Source of the DNA: Arcicella rosea
Lineage (GTDB): Bacteria; Bacteroidota; Bacteroidia; Cytophagales; Spirosomataceae
Reading direction: 5' to 3'
NCBI RefSeq assembly: GCF_014204325.1
Contig: NZ_JACHKT010000009.1
Coordinates: 1-64,000 of the forward strand
DNA: 64,000 bases
Shown in pieces: positions 27,521-37,432 of the stretch (its first letter is position 1; every line of letters starts with the position of its first letter). The notes under the pieces are model-generated. The model was not told where the DNA came from. It made no database searches and saw only the letters and a program-made list of their open reading frames with translations. The translations under genes and the position numbers were made by a program.

Positions 27521-28615
27521 CACCTCCCCATGCGTCGCCCGAATAATCATTCCCAAAGCTGGCTTGAAATTTTTTAAACTCAATAAAGCAATTTCAGAAA
27601 GTACTTCGTTTCCGAATAATTGCTGAACCGTTCTGCCAACCCAAAGCCTTTGAGCAAAGGTTTTTTGCCAAGCTTTTTGATAGTTTTCTTCTAATAGCTT
27701 TCGGTTATCAAAGTACTTCAAAAGATTTTCTGATAAAATTTTTGCTCCGTGAATTGCCATTGCCATGCCGTTGCCACATAAAGGCGTAATCAAACCCGCA
27801 GCATCGCCAACCATTAAAATATGATTTTCGATAGTCGTTTTTGGAGCGAATGAAATTTCATTAATTACTTCTGGCTTGTCGTAAAGAAATTCAGATTCTG
27901 TAAATATTTTTTTGAGATGAGGGTTTTTCCAGAGAATATTTTTCTCCATTTCAGTAATTGCACCGTGTTGGCGGAGGTTTTCACGGGTTGTCAAGTAACA
28001 AAGACAATACTTGTCTTCCTCAATGGCTGAAATCCCACAATAGCCATCTTTGAAATTATGAAGGGCAATTAAATCTTTCGGAAAATCGGTTTTGATATGA
28101 TACTTTATGCCAATATAAGGACTTCTTTTGCCGAAAAAACCTCGTTTTAAAGTAGCATCCAATTTCGTTCTTTTTCCATAAGAACCAATTACATAGCGAG
28201 CTTCAAAACTGTCAGTACTGGTACTTACTGTAAAATGATTATCGTGAAATTCAACATTTTCAACGCTCTTTTCTAATAAAAATTCCACGCCAGCTTTTAG
28301 AGCTAATTGATACAAAATTTCATCAAAAGTATAGCGACTAATGCCAAAACCCCCTAAGTCAAGTTGGGTTTCCAATACTTTGCCCGAAGGTGAAGTAAAT
28401 TGAAAACGGGAAATTTCTTTATAATTTAGCAGACTAAAATCAACGCCCAATGACGCTAAAAACGGTCGGGTTTCGTTGGAAATGTATTCGCCACATACTC
28501 GGTGGAAAGGATAGCTTTTCCTTTCAATCAATAATACTTTTTTGCCTGCTTTTGAAAGTAAAATACTATTGACGAGTCCAGCTAAACCGCCGCCAACAAT
28601 GATGATGTCGTACAT
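27515..28615 (-). CDS. FAD-dependent oxidoreductase of the geranylgeranyl-reductase type
   Basis: 366 residues. N-terminal dinucleotide-binding motif IIVGGGLAGLVNSILLSKAG, then RKSYPFHRVCGEYISNETRP, which is typical of this flavoprotein group, and the second FAD motif HILMVGDAAGLITPLCGNGM at about 265-284. Relatives include geranylgeranyl reductases and enzymes in aryl-polyene/flexirubin clusters, but no pigment genes are next to it, so the substrate is unknown. The 3' end overlaps a repeat element that supplies the stop codon. Confidence 0.88.
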   Translation of the reverse strand: MYDIIIVGGGLAGLVNSILLSKAGKKVLLIERKSYPFHRVCGEYISNETRPFLASLGVDFSLLNYKEISRFQFTSPSGKVLETQLDLGGFGISRYTFDEILYQLALKAGVEFLLEKSVENVEFHDNHFTVSTSTDSFEARYVIGSYGKRTKLDATLKRGFFGKRSPYIGIKYHIKTDFPKDLIALHNFKDGYCGISAIEEDKYCLCYLTTRENLRQHGAITEMEKNILWKNPHLKKIFTESEFLYDKPEVINEISFAPKTTIENHILMVGDAAGLITPLCGNGMAMAIHGAKILSENLLKYFDNRKLLEENYQKAWQKTFAQRLWVGRTVQQLFGNEVLSEIALLSLKNFKPALGMIIRATHGEVI

Positions 28616-28665
28616 AATTTTAGATTTTTTCCAATTAGCTCAGAACAATGTAGTAAATTTAACTT

Positions 28666-29004
28666 ATGAAACCAAGACTTTATCACATCGTAAGTCCAGC
28701 GTGGTGGGCTGAATTTTCAGATTTAGAATATTATGAATCTGAAACCTTTGCCGTAGAAAAATTTATTCATCTTTCTACTTTTGGGCAAGTACAGGGTACG
28801 CTCAACAATTATTTTGTAGGCAAAGCTCATTTGTTGTTATTGCATCTTGACATTGACGCTTTGACGGCAGAAACTCGTTTTGAAGACGTTCCCCATGGCG
28901 GAACTTTTCCGCATTTATACGGTAAACTCAACAAAAGTGCCATTACAAAAGTTGAAGATTTGTACCCAAATTCAGACGGAACTTTTACTTTTCCTGCTGA
29001 ATAG
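28666..29004 (+). CDS. DUF952 family protein
   Basis: 112 residues, the whole length of a DUF952 domain: MKPRLYHIVSPAWWAEF, FIHLSTFGQVQGTLNNYF, LLLLHLDIDALTAETRFEDV and FPHLYGKLNKSAITKVEDLY. Members are small cytoplasmic proteins of unknown function. It is divergent from the FAD oxidoreductase gene and ends with its own terminator. Confidence 0.88.
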   Translation: MKPRLYHIVSPAWWAEFSDLEYYESETFAVEKFIHLSTFGQVQGTLNNYFVGKAHLLLLHLDIDALTAETRFEDVPHGGTFPHLYGKLNKSAITKVEDLYPNSDGTFTFPAE

Positions 29005-29029
29005 CTCAAAATTTAGGTATAATATTTTG

Positions 29030-29068
29030 GAAACCCCGTAAGTAATTTTTACTTCACGGGGTTTCTTT
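29030..29068 (+). terminator. Terminator after the DUF952 gene
   Basis: GAAACCCCGT pairs with ACGGGGTTTC, extended by AAGTA/TACTT, followed by TTT. It separates this gene from mutS2. Confidence 0.8.
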
Positions 29069-29134
29069 AGTAATTAAACCTCAGAACTTTGTGCAATGTT
29101 TAGTGGTTTTATTGAAAGAAATTATTTTAAAAGC

Positions 29135-31579
29135 ATGTTATACCCACAAAATATAGAACAAAAATTAGGATTCGACCGCATCAGAGAACACCTGAACGAA
29201 TTGTGTGTGAGTTCGCTAGGAAGAGCCTTTGTCAACAAAATCCGATTTGCAGATAATTACGATTTAATTCAAAAAATGATTCGGCAAGTAGCCGAAATGA
29301 AAGATATTTTGGCTTTTGAGCCTCAAGCTTTTCCTTCACAGAATTATCTTGACGTAAATCTTCAACTTTCAAAAGCGGCAATTGAAGGTGCTTTCTTGAC
29401 GGAAGAAGAGTTTTTCGACCTTAAACTTTCGCTAAGAACCATTCAAGAATGTTTGCGTTTTTTCGATAATAAAGAACCAGAAGCTTACCCGCAATTGAGA
29501 GAATTAGTTGGAACGGCTTTTTCGGCTGATTTGAATCTTCGTCAAATCTTGGATTCTTTAGATAAAGTAATCGACGACCGTGGTAAATTGAAAGACAATG
29601 CCAGTCCCGAATTACAAAGTATTCGTCGTAGAATTCAAAGTCAAGAAATTGATTTACGTAAAAAATTAGAAAGTATTCTGAAAAATGCTCGTTCAAATGG
29701 CTGGATTTCAGATGATTTTTCTTTGACTTTACGTGGCGGAAGAATGGTGATTCCCATCGCTGCTGAACACAAGCGTAAAATTAAAGGTTTCGTTCATGAT
29801 GAATCTGATACTGGAAAAACAGTATTCATGGAACCTACCGAAGTACTGGAAGCCAACAACGAAATACGTGAATTAGAATCAGCGGAAAGACGGGAAATCA
29901 TCAGAATTTTGATGGAACTCACGACAAGAGTTCGTCCACACGTTCCCGTTTTAAGAAAAGCTTATACTTTTCTGGGCATCATAGATTTTATCAGAGCCAA
30001 AGCTCGCTTGGCAATTGAAATCAATGGAGTAGCGCCTTTGAGCTTGAACAGCCAAATCGTAGATTGGAAAAATGCGGTTCATCCTTTACTCTTTCTTTCT
30101 TTCAAAAAACAAGGAAAAAAAGTACAGCCACTGACGATAAAATTGGATTCAGAACAAAGAATTTTATTGATTTCTGGGCCAAATGCAGGAGGGAAGTCGG
30201 TAACATTAAAGACTTTGGGCTTGGTGCAATATATGTATCAATGCGGTTTGTTAGTGCCAATGTCGGAGTATTCTACGATTGGAATTTTCAGAAGTGTGTT
30301 TATTGACATTGGCGATGAGCAAAGTTTGGAAAACGATTTAAGTACTTATTCATCACACCTAACGAACATGAAGTACTTTTTGATTAATTCTGATAGAAAA
30401 ACTTTGTTTTTGATTGATGAATTTGGAACAGGTACAGAACCAACTTTAGGTGGAGCAATTGCTGAAAGTATTCTGGAAGATTTGAACCGTTCGGGGGCTT
30501 ATGGTGCAATCAATACGCACTATACAAACCTCAAAACTTTTGCCGATAAAACAAAAGGATTGGTCAACGGAGCGATGCGTTATGATGCCGAACACCTTGA
30601 GCCTTTGTATGAATTGGAAATCGGAAAGCCGGGAAGTTCTTTTGCGATAGAAATTGCCTATAAAATTGGTTTACCCAAAGCGATTATTGATAAATCGAAG
30701 CAAAAAATTGGTAATCAGCAAGTAAGTTTTGAAAAGCTCATCAAAGAATTAGAAATTGAAAAGAAAGTATTTGCCGATAAAAACGTTGAAAATGCCCAAA
30801 AACAACGCAAACTTGACCAATTGTTAGAGCAATACAATTCGCTGAAATCGTATTTAGATACAGAAAAGAAAACGATTTTAAATACTGCCAAAATCCAAGC
30901 GAAAGAATTAATCAAAAATACGAATCAGAAAATCGAAGCAACGATTAAGGAAATTCGTGAGCAAGGAGCGGAGAAATTGGCAACCAAAGAAATCCGACAA
31001 GATTTGGTGGATTTTCAAGAAAGCTTAGTGCTTGAAAAAGTAAATCAAAATACCAAAAAACCAACGCCAAAAGAGGAGAAAGAAAAAGAAGAGCGTGAAG
31101 AAATTGAAGTAATTTTAGGTGAAATTTCGGTGGGTTCTTTGGTCAGAATCAAAGGTCAGGAAGCTTTAGGAGAAGTATTGAGTTTACGTGGGAAAGATGC
31201 TGAAATTGCCATTGGCGATTTGAAAACGACAGTAAAAATCAATCGTTTAGAAAAAATTTCTCGCAAAGAATACAAACAGAAAATTTCATCAAGTACTAAA
31301 ATTGTGGGCGTTGATATGAATGATAAAATGATGAATTTTTCATTCAATCTTGATTTACGAGGAAAACGTGGCGAAGAAGCATTGGTTGAAGTAGATAAAT
31401 TTATGAATGATGCCATCATGGTTGGTTATGATGAACTCAGGATTGTACACGGAAAAGGTGATGGAATTTTGAGGAATCTCATTCGTCAGCATCTCAGAGG
31501 TTATAAACAAGTAGCCACTACACAAGACGAACACGCCGATAGAGGAGGAGCAGGGGTTACTTTGGTGAGTATGAGATAA
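29135..31579 (+). CDS. mutS2: MutS2 protein (endonuclease MutS2 / RqcU)
   Basis: About 814 residues from the ATG at 29135 (MLYPQNIEQKLGFDRIREHL, the family's usual start); an in-frame ATG at 29096 would add 13 unconserved residues. Core and lever domains are followed by the MutS ATPase with Walker A at ISGPNAGGKSVTLKTLG and Walker B at TLFLIDEFGTGTEP. A lysine/glutamate-rich coiled coil and the KOW-like segment (VGSLVRIKGQEALGEVLSLR) come next, and a C-terminal Smr domain ends the protein (LDLRGKRGEEALVEVDKFMN, ELRIVHGKGDGILR). Known roles are suppression of recombination and splitting of collided ribosomes. Confidence 0.95.
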   Translation: MLYPQNIEQKLGFDRIREHLNELCVSSLGRAFVNKIRFADNYDLIQKMIRQVAEMKDILAFEPQAFPSQNYLDVNLQLSKAAIEGAFLTEEEFFDLKLSLRTIQECLRFFDNKEPEAYPQLRELVGTAFSADLNLRQILDSLDKVIDDRGKLKDNASPELQSIRRRIQSQEIDLRKKLESILKNARSNGWISDDFSLTLRGGRMVIPIAAEHKRKIKGFVHDESDTGKTVFMEPTEVLEANNEIRELESAERREIIRILMELTTRVRPHVPVLRKAYTFLGIIDFIRAKARLAIEINGVAPLSLNSQIVDWKNAVHPLLFLSFKKQGKKVQPLTIKLDSEQRILLISGPNAGGKSVTLKTLGLVQYMYQCGLLVPMSEYSTIGIFRSVFIDIGDEQSLENDLSTYSSHLTNMKYFLINSDRKTLFLIDEFGTGTEPTLGGAIAESILEDLNRSGAYGAINTHYTNLKTFADKTKGLVNGAMRYDAEHLEPLYELEIGKPGSSFAIEIAYKIGLPKAIIDKSKQKIGNQQVSFEKLIKELEIEKKVFADKNVENAQKQRKLDQLLEQYNSLKSYLDTEKKTILNTAKIQAKELIKNTNQKIEATIKEIREQGAEKLATKEIRQDLVDFQESLVLEKVNQNTKKPTPKEEKEKEEREEIEVILGEISVGSLVRIKGQEALGEVLSLRGKDAEIAIGDLKTTVKINRLEKISRKEYKQKISSSTKIVGVDMNDKMMNFSFNLDLRGKRGEEALVEVDKFMNDAIMVGYDELRIVHGKGDGILRNLIRQHLRGYKQVATTQDEHADRGGAGVTLVSMR

Positions 31580-31585
31580 TTAATA

Positions 31586-31623
31586 ATGTAGATTTGACAA
31601 ATTTGAATTTGTCAAATCTACAT
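31586..31623. terminator. Bidirectional terminator between mutS2 and yicC
   Basis: Perfect 18-bp stem beginning ATGTAGATTTGACAAATT with a 2-nt spacer, directly between convergent genes. The near absence of a loop makes it close to a perfect palindrome. Confidence 0.7.
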
Positions 31624-31627
31624 TTAC

Positions 31628-32506
31628 CTATAAAACATTAGAAGTCTGTTCTTTGATTTTTTCAAGTTCATCTTTCATATTGATGACCATTCTTTGAATC
31701 ACAACATCATTTGCTTTTGAACCAATTGTATTGATTTCACGTCCAATTTCTTGGCAAAGGAAGTTTAGTTTTTTACCATTTCCTTCTTTTAGTACTTCTT
31801 TGAAATAAACCAAATGCGTTCCTAAACGTACTTTCTCCTCAGAAATATCGTACTTCTCAATATAATAAATTAATTCTTGCTCAAAACGATTTTTATCAAA
31901 ATCATCTGCTTCCAACAAATCTGTAACTGATTTTCTTAGGCGTTCACGAACGGTTGGAATTCGTAATTTGTCTTGCTCTTCTACTTCTTTCAGGAGCTCG
32001 CCAATTTTATCAATGTATTCGATAAATTTATTTTTTACGATTTCTCCTTCACGCAAACGGAATTTTGTACATTCTGCAATGGCTTGATTCACAGCTGATA
32101 AAATCGTTTTCCATTCTTCTTCTGCTTGTTCTTCTGAAACAGTTTCAGTATTGTAAGCATTTGGTAAGGTCAGCGCTATTTTGAATAATTCTGTAATGTC
32201 TGCTAAGCCATAAACGTTGGCAGATTCTTGCAAATCTTTCATGTAAGCATCAACTAATGGACGATTAATACTTGTTCCAGAGCTGGCTACGTCAGTGTAA
32301 TTAATTGAAAGGTTAAATTCAATTTTACCACGTTCTAAGGATTGAGTAAGTAAATTTCTGATTTCTATTTCTCTGAAAGACAGACTCTTGGGTATTCTGC
32401 AATAAATGTCTGTAAACTTAGAGTTTAGCGTTTTTACTTCAGCAGTAACGGTTAAAGATTTTGCTTCTATCACCGATTTGCCAAAACCTGTCATTGATTT
32501 TAACAT
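31628..32506 (-). CDS. yicC: YicC/YloC family endoribonuclease
   Basis: 292 residues, full length for the family. It has the N-terminal signature MLKSMTGFGKSVIEAKSLTV, the FRLREGEIVKNKF region and the C-terminal DUF1732 domain with GKKLNFLCQEIGREINTIGS and DVVIQRMVINMKDELEKIKE. The family was shown in other bacteria to be an endoribonuclease that influences small-RNA turnover. In many genomes it precedes gmk; here no gmk is adjacent. Confidence 0.93.
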   Translation of the reverse strand: MLKSMTGFGKSVIEAKSLTVTAEVKTLNSKFTDIYCRIPKSLSFREIEIRNLLTQSLERGKIEFNLSINYTDVASSGTSINRPLVDAYMKDLQESANVYGLADITELFKIALTLPNAYNTETVSEEQAEEEWKTILSAVNQAIAECTKFRLREGEIVKNKFIEYIDKIGELLKEVEEQDKLRIPTVRERLRKSVTDLLEADDFDKNRFEQELIYYIEKYDISEEKVRLGTHLVYFKEVLKEGNGKKLNFLCQEIGREINTIGSKANDVVIQRMVINMKDELEKIKEQTSNVL

Positions 32507-32584
32507 TATAAAATAATTTAGAAAACGTGGATGTCTTTGTATGAATTGGGGTGCAATATACAGAAAATATAAGTGTTTTAAAGT

Positions 32585-32627
32585 AAAAAACTGTAAGTGA
32601 CATGCTTTGATGTACTTACAGTTTTTT
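32585..32627 (-). terminator. Terminator downstream of the DUF1080 gene
   Basis: 14-bp perfect stem (AAAAAACTGTAAGT with its complement) with runs of A and T at both ends. It lies just past the DUF1080 stop codon and before yicC. Confidence 0.85.
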
Positions 32628-32653
32628 TGCTTTTTAGCTATCTAAACCTAAGA

Positions 32654-33385
32654 CTATAATTCTTTGATTTTGATATTTCTAAACCAAACTTTGTTTCCGT
32701 GATCTTGGAAAACGATGTGTCCTTTTGTGAAAGTACCCCAGTTTTCCATGCCTTTGAATTTACTTGCAGCTACTAATTTTTTATACTCTTCGCTACCAAT
32801 TTTATATTCAATGACCATTCTGCCATTTACGAATAATTTTACATGACCGCTTTTTTGTTCAATCATTACTTTATTCCACTCGCCAACTGGTTTTACGTTT
32901 TCTGGTTCGTACTTGATTAAATCGTATAAATTACCAGCTCTATGCTTGTCGATTTTACCATCTGCATGACCATCGTTATCTAATACTTGAAATTCTGGAC
33001 CCGTAAACCAAGAATATGGATGTTTTGTAGCATCGTCTTCTTGTGCATTGAAGATAATTCCAGAGTTACCACCTTCAGAAATTTTCCAGTCGCAAGCTAA
33101 AATAAAGTTTTCGTAAATTCCATCGGTAGTCAATTCTCCACCACCTTTAGTATTCCAACCATCCATTTGGCTGTTGTCTAGCATAATGGCATCATCAGAG
33201 ATTTTCCAAGCTGGCCCAAGGTCTTTTTTATTGAAATTTCTCCAACCATTCAATGTTTTACCATCAAAAAGGAGTTTCCAGCCTTGCTTTTTTTCTTTGG
33301 CTGTCAAGGTGTTAGGCTTCTGAGCAGTTGCTGATAATGAAGCACACACCAAAGTAATGATAACAAATAGATTTTTCATGTTCAT
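32654..33385 (-). CDS. DUF1080 (3-keto-disaccharide hydrolase) domain protein, single domain
   Basis: 243 residues with a signal peptide (cut near ATAQK, residue 21). One concanavalin-like DUF1080 domain follows: GWKLLFDGKTLNGWRNFNKK, LACDWKISEGGNSGIIFNAQ, FQVLDNDGHADGKIDKHRAG and IVFQDHGNKVWFRNIKIKEL. The family includes enzymes that cleave 3-keto-glycosides made by Gfo/Idh-type or GMC dehydrogenases. A two-domain relative is encoded at 52357-53715 beside a Gfo/Idh gene. Confidence 0.9.
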   Translation of the reverse strand: MNMKNLFVIITLVCASLSATAQKPNTLTAKEKKQGWKLLFDGKTLNGWRNFNKKDLGPAWKISDDAIMLDNSQMDGWNTKGGGELTTDGIYENFILACDWKISEGGNSGIIFNAQEDDATKHPYSWFTGPEFQVLDNDGHADGKIDKHRAGNLYDLIKYEPENVKPVGEWNKVMIEQKSGHVKLFVNGRMVIEYKIGSEEYKKLVAASKFKGMENWGTFTKGHIVFQDHGNKVWFRNIKIKEL

Positions 33386-33460
33386 TAATTGAAATAATAG
33401 TATTGTTTAATTGGCGTCTAAATTAAACATTTTAGTCAATTATTCAATCTTTGTTTATGC

Positions 33461-34744
33461 TTATAGGCTTTTATAAACAACACCATCTTTCATCACAAAC
33501 GATACTTTTCTCATTACTTTAATGTCTTGTAATGGGTTCCCATCCGTAGCAATAATGTCTGCAATTTTGCCAGTTTCAATAGAACCTGTTTCTTTTTGAG
33601 TACCCAAAATAATAGCTGGAGTCATCGTTGCTGCTTTGATTGCTTCCATCGCTGGCATTCCAGCTTCTACCATGTATTGAAATTCATAAGCATTATAACC
33701 ATGAATAGAAACACCAGAATCTGTACCAAAAGCAATTTTAACACCTGCTTTGTACGCTTTAGCAAAAGTAGCCTGAATTAATGGTCCAATTTCTAATGCT
33801 TTCGGAGCTACTAATGGATGAAAGTAACCAGGGATTTTAGCAGAATCGCCAACAGTTTTACCTGCGATAATGGTTGGAACATAATAAGTACCGTTCTTTT
33901 TCATCAATTCAATTACTTCGTCGTCCATATAAGTACCGTGTTCGATGGTTGTTACACCTGCTTTCACGGCTCTTTTCATTCCTTCTGCTCCGTGTGCATG
34001 GGCTGCCACATGAAATCCATAATCTTTTGCGGTTTCAACAATTGCTCTGATTTCTTCTTCGGTAAATTGTGGTGCTTTTCCGCTTTTTGCCAAACTTAAT
34101 ACGCCACCAGTAGCCGTAATTTTAATACAGTCAGAACCTTCTTTATAACGTTGACGCACTGCTTGGCGACATTCATCTACGCCATTTACTACTCCTGTTA
34201 AATATCTTGGTTCTAGCGATAATTTATCTGCTAAAGCATTTGAAGGGTCGCCATGTCCGCCTGTAGTAGCAATGATTCTACCCACAGTATAAACTCTAGG
34301 TCCAATCGTAGTACCTCTATTGATGGCATTTCTCAAGGCAAGATTTACGCCTGAACCTCCCAAATCTCTTACTGTAGTAAAGCCTGCCATCAAGGTTGTT
34401 TTAGCATATTTTGCTGCATCGAAAGCAATGTCTGCATCATTTTGCTGATAGCGTTTTATCGCTCCACCTTTGCTGGTTTCTTCTTCCAAATGTACGTGCA
34501 TATCCGTAAGACCCGGCATTACAGTTTGGTTTTTCAGATTGATAACTTTATCTGTTCCAGTCGGAGCAGTAAAGCCTTTTTGTACAGCAATAATCTTTTT
34601 GCCTTCAACAACGATGGTTACTTGGCTTTGTGCTTCATTTTGAATACCGTCGATAAGTGTTCCACAATGGACAAGGGTTTTCTGTGCCAAAGAAGCAGTA
34701 CTTATCAGACAGAGTCCTGCTAGTGTAAGGAGTTGTTTTTTCAT
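33461..34744 (-). CDS. Secreted amidohydrolase (Xaa-Pro dipeptidase/imidazolonepropionase-like)
   Basis: 427 residues with a signal peptide (MKKQLLTLAGLCLISTASLA). The metal-dependent hydrolase barrel shows the HxH motif at 83-85 (DMHVHLEE), a substrate-side GGHGDPSNA loop, further metal ligands in FHVAAHAHGAEGMKRAVKAG and TTIEHGTYMDD, and the catalytic aspartate in IAFGTDSGVSIHG. Related enzymes hydrolyse proline dipeptides or cyclic amides; the substrate here is not evident. It is a separate gene 75 bp upstream of the DUF1080 gene on the same strand. Confidence 0.9.
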   Translation of the reverse strand: MKKQLLTLAGLCLISTASLAQKTLVHCGTLIDGIQNEAQSQVTIVVEGKKIIAVQKGFTAPTGTDKVINLKNQTVMPGLTDMHVHLEEETSKGGAIKRYQQNDADIAFDAAKYAKTTLMAGFTTVRDLGGSGVNLALRNAINRGTTIGPRVYTVGRIIATTGGHGDPSNALADKLSLEPRYLTGVVNGVDECRQAVRQRYKEGSDCIKITATGGVLSLAKSGKAPQFTEEEIRAIVETAKDYGFHVAAHAHGAEGMKRAVKAGVTTIEHGTYMDDEVIELMKKNGTYYVPTIIAGKTVGDSAKIPGYFHPLVAPKALEIGPLIQATFAKAYKAGVKIAFGTDSGVSIHGYNAYEFQYMVEAGMPAMEAIKAATMTPAIILGTQKETGSIETGKIADIIATDGNPLQDIKVMRKVSFVMKDGVVYKSL

Positions 34745-34796
34745 TTGTTGATATTATTAATAAAGGTACTGGATTGGATGATGCTATAAAAATAGA

Positions 34797-34824
34797 AAAA
34801 TAGCACAGAATACCATGCTATTTT
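34797..34824 (-). terminator. Terminator of the pirin-OsmC operon
   Basis: 9-bp stem AAAATAGCA/TGCTATTTT with a 10-nt loop and, on the minus strand, a following T-rich tract. It is placed 26 bp after the OsmC stop codon. Confidence 0.65.
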
Positions 34825-34849
34825 AGTTAGAAATATCAATTTTTTTGAA

Positions 34850-35245
34850 CTATGATGTTAATTCGGTGCTGATTTCTATCGGATTAGTCAATATTTTATG
34901 AACGGGGCAACTATTAGCGATGACGAGTAACCTCGCTTTTTGTTCTTCATCTAAATTGCCAATCAATTCAATTTTTCTATTGAAGAAAGATTTATTAGCT
35001 GTAGCATCTCTTTCAAAAGTTACTGCTACTTTCACTTCTGCTAAATCCCAAGCTTTTCTGTCGGCATACATTCTTAATGTTGCAGAAGTACAGGCTGCTA
35101 GTGCCGCTGCCAACAGTTCTTTCGGGTTAAATCCTAAATCTTTCCCGCCTACTTCAATAGGTTCATCGGTAATCAATGTATTTGTAGTAGTCTGAATAGT
35201 AGTTTTGTAAAGTTCTTTGCCGATTTGTGCGTGTACTTTTTCCAT
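34850..35245 (-). CDS. OsmC family peroxiredoxin-like protein
   Basis: 131 residues covering one OsmC/Ohr domain. The two redox cysteines are C52 (LAACTSATLRMYA) and C113 (ANSCPVHKILT), positioned as in thiol peroxidases that reduce organic hydroperoxides. The gene begins at the base next to the last base of the pirin stop codon, so the two genes form a translationally linked oxidative-stress pair. Confidence 0.92.
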   Translation of the reverse strand: MEKVHAQIGKELYKTTIQTTTNTLITDEPIEVGGKDLGFNPKELLAAALAACTSATLRMYADRKAWDLAEVKVAVTFERDATANKSFFNRKIELIGNLDEEQKARLLVIANSCPVHKILTNPIEISTELTS

Positions 35246-36136
35246 TTATTTATTTTTTAAAGGATGAGCTTGTGGAAGTGGAACGAAGGTAGTTTCGCCC
35301 GGAACTTTAGGGAAGCTTTGTTCAATCCATCTGGTTTTGGCATCTTCAATTAATTCTTTCGTTGAGGCGACAAAGTTCCAGTAAATATATCTTTCTTCTG
35401 GAAATGGCTCACCTCCAAAAATATACACAGTAGTGTTTTCAGCCATTTCAAAACTGCATAACTTACTATCGTTCGCTATTAAAATATGTTTGGGTTCATA
35501 GCGATGTACTTCGCTGCTGATACTTCCTTCTAAAATATATAAGGCACTTTCCCCGAATAAATCATCCCCAATATTGATTGTCGTAGCCTTTGTCGTTTTT
35601 ATCTCTAAAAAATACAAAGGACTATAAACAGGCACTGCCGATTTTTTACCAAAAGCTTCTCCAGCAATTAATTTAAAAGAAACGCCATTGTTTTCCCATG
35701 TAGGAATTTCTTCCTCTGTAATATGAGCAAAATTGGGAGACATTTCTTCAAGTTCTTTGGGCAAAGCCACCCAAATTTGTAAACCATGCAAGTTTTTATC
35801 AGAATGACGCAAATACTCTGGCGTTCTTTCAGAATGAACAATGCCATTTCCAGCAGTCATCCAGTTTACTTGATTGGGCTTTATTTCTATGGCTGTTCCT
35901 AGACTGTCTTTGTGCATTACACTTCCTTCAAAAAGATAAGTCAACGTAGAAAGTCCGATGTGTGGATGTGGCCCAACGTCTAAATTCTCATGATCACTTA
36001 ATTTTGCTGGCCCCATGTGATCGATGAAACAAAATGGCCCCACCATTCTTTTTTCTCTAAAAGGTAATAATCGCCCCACCATGAAATTCCCAATATTACT
36101 TGGTCTTTCTTCGATGATTAATTTAATGTTTGACAT
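35246..36136 (-). CDS. Pirin family protein
   Basis: 296 residues with two cupin domains. The metal-binding motif of the N-terminal cupin is DVGPHPHIGLSTLTYLFEGS and the histidine/glutamate set is completed by NGIVHSERTPEY. The C-terminal cupin contains YSPLYFLEIKTTKATTINIG. Bacterial pirins are Fe-binding proteins, some with quercetinase activity. It is the first gene of a pair with OsmC, which suggests a stress role. Confidence 0.93.
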   Translation of the reverse strand: MSNIKLIIEERPSNIGNFMVGRLLPFREKRMVGPFCFIDHMGPAKLSDHENLDVGPHPHIGLSTLTYLFEGSVMHKDSLGTAIEIKPNQVNWMTAGNGIVHSERTPEYLRHSDKNLHGLQIWVALPKELEEMSPNFAHITEEEIPTWENNGVSFKLIAGEAFGKKSAVPVYSPLYFLEIKTTKATTINIGDDLFGESALYILEGSISSEVHRYEPKHILIANDSKLCSFEMAENTTVYIFGGEPFPEERYIYWNFVASTKELIEDAKTRWIEQSFPKVPGETTFVPLPQAHPLKNK

Positions 36137-36448
36137 TATTCTTTCGTTTTTAGGTTTTTCTTTTTCGAGTATTTTGACGTATCAAAGATGCAAGTTTTCT
36201 GGAATACCTTGATTGATTTGTTTGGTAATTTTCATGGGAGTATATAAATAGTTCAACCTTAATTTGAATGATAAGCTATAACACTAAAATTAGTTTTTTA
36301 CCTTGATGCCATCATTAATGTTTTATGACCATCACTTATAATTTTTTACAGAATAATCCTTAATTTGCAAAAACAATCTGTTGGAAATACTTGATTGCTA
36401 ATTGCTTTCAAGCCTTTCACATTCCGAGAACAATCCATTTTTATAAAC
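36137..36448. other. Intergenic region without recognisable feature
   Basis: This gap lies between the divergent pirin and PfkB-kinase genes. It must contain both promoters, but I see no convincing TTG/TAnnTTTG pair and no repeat or open frame worth reporting. Confidence 0.5.
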
Positions 36449-37378
36449 ATGAAAAAATACGCACTACTTTCGGTTGGCGAACTATTGGCTGACTTTATTG
36501 GAACTGAAATACAAGAAAGTATTCTTGAAACCTCCACTTTTGAACGTTTTCAGGGAGGAAGTCCCGCCAATATGGCTGCAAATATGGCTCGTTTGGGCAT
36601 GAATACCGCCTTGGTTTCTTGCATTGGTAACGACAATATCGGTATTTATTTAAAAAGAGAAGTAGCCAAAACAGGTATTGATGTTAGTCACGTTGCCGTA
36701 GATGATTTTCAACCAACCAGTATTGTAGTGGTTTCACGTACCAAAGGCACGCCCGATTTTATTGCTTATCGCACCGCCGACCGTATGCTTCAACCACAAC
36801 ATATTCCAGATAGTTTATTGGCAGAATCAGCCATTTTTCATACCACTTGTTTCGCTTTGAGTCAAGACCCAGCCCAGAGTACTATCGTAGATGCCGCCAA
36901 ACGTGCTAATGCTTTGAATTGTCGTGTAAGTTTAGACGCTAACTATGCTATTCAGATTTGGCCAGACAGAAAACAAGCTTGGGAAACTATTTCAGCTTAC
37001 TGTTCACACGATGCTTTGGTGAAACTGAGTGAAGATGATGCCGAAAGAATCTATGGACATAAAGTTTCCGAAGCACAAATCCTGCAAGATTTTCATGCGA
37101 TGGGAGCAGACCTCATTTGTCTAACCAAAGGTGGTGATGGTTCTATCATTTCTACTGAAAAGGGAGCAAAACAAATCACATTAGGCGTAAAACCCCTCGA
37201 AGTAATTGATGCTACAGGAGCAGGAGACGCTTATTGGGCAGGATTTCTAACGGCTTATACAGAAGGTGCTTCGCCAGAAACCTGTGCGAATGCAGGTGCT
37301 AACTTAGCAGCCTTAAAATTAGTAACCAAAGGCCCTTTGCCTGCAAAAGTGGATAAGGGGATTTTGTATGCTTTATAG
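36449..37378 (+). CDS. PfkB family carbohydrate kinase
   Basis: About 309 residues from the ATG at 36449 (MKKYALLSVGELLADFIGTE); a TTG-initiated extension to 36395 looks unconserved. It has the PfkB N-terminal signature GGSPANMAANMARLGMNTAL and the C-terminal signature DATGAGDAYWAGFLTAY with the catalytic aspartate. The sequence is closest in type to fructokinases/ribokinases, but the sugar cannot be determined. It is transcribed alone, followed by a large inverted repeat. Confidence 0.92.
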   Translation: MKKYALLSVGELLADFIGTEIQESILETSTFERFQGGSPANMAANMARLGMNTALVSCIGNDNIGIYLKREVAKTGIDVSHVAVDDFQPTSIVVVSRTKGTPDFIAYRTADRMLQPQHIPDSLLAESAIFHTTCFALSQDPAQSTIVDAAKRANALNCRVSLDANYAIQIWPDRKQAWETISAYCSHDALVKLSEDDAERIYGHKVSEAQILQDFHAMGADLICLTKGGDGSIISTEKGAKQITLGVKPLEVIDATGAGDAYWAGFLTAYTEGASPETCANAGANLAALKLVTKGPLPAKVDKGILYAL

Positions 37379-37432
37379 CGATTAATAATAGGTTATCAAT
37401 TTATCTACTACAAAAGATTAAACTACTAAATA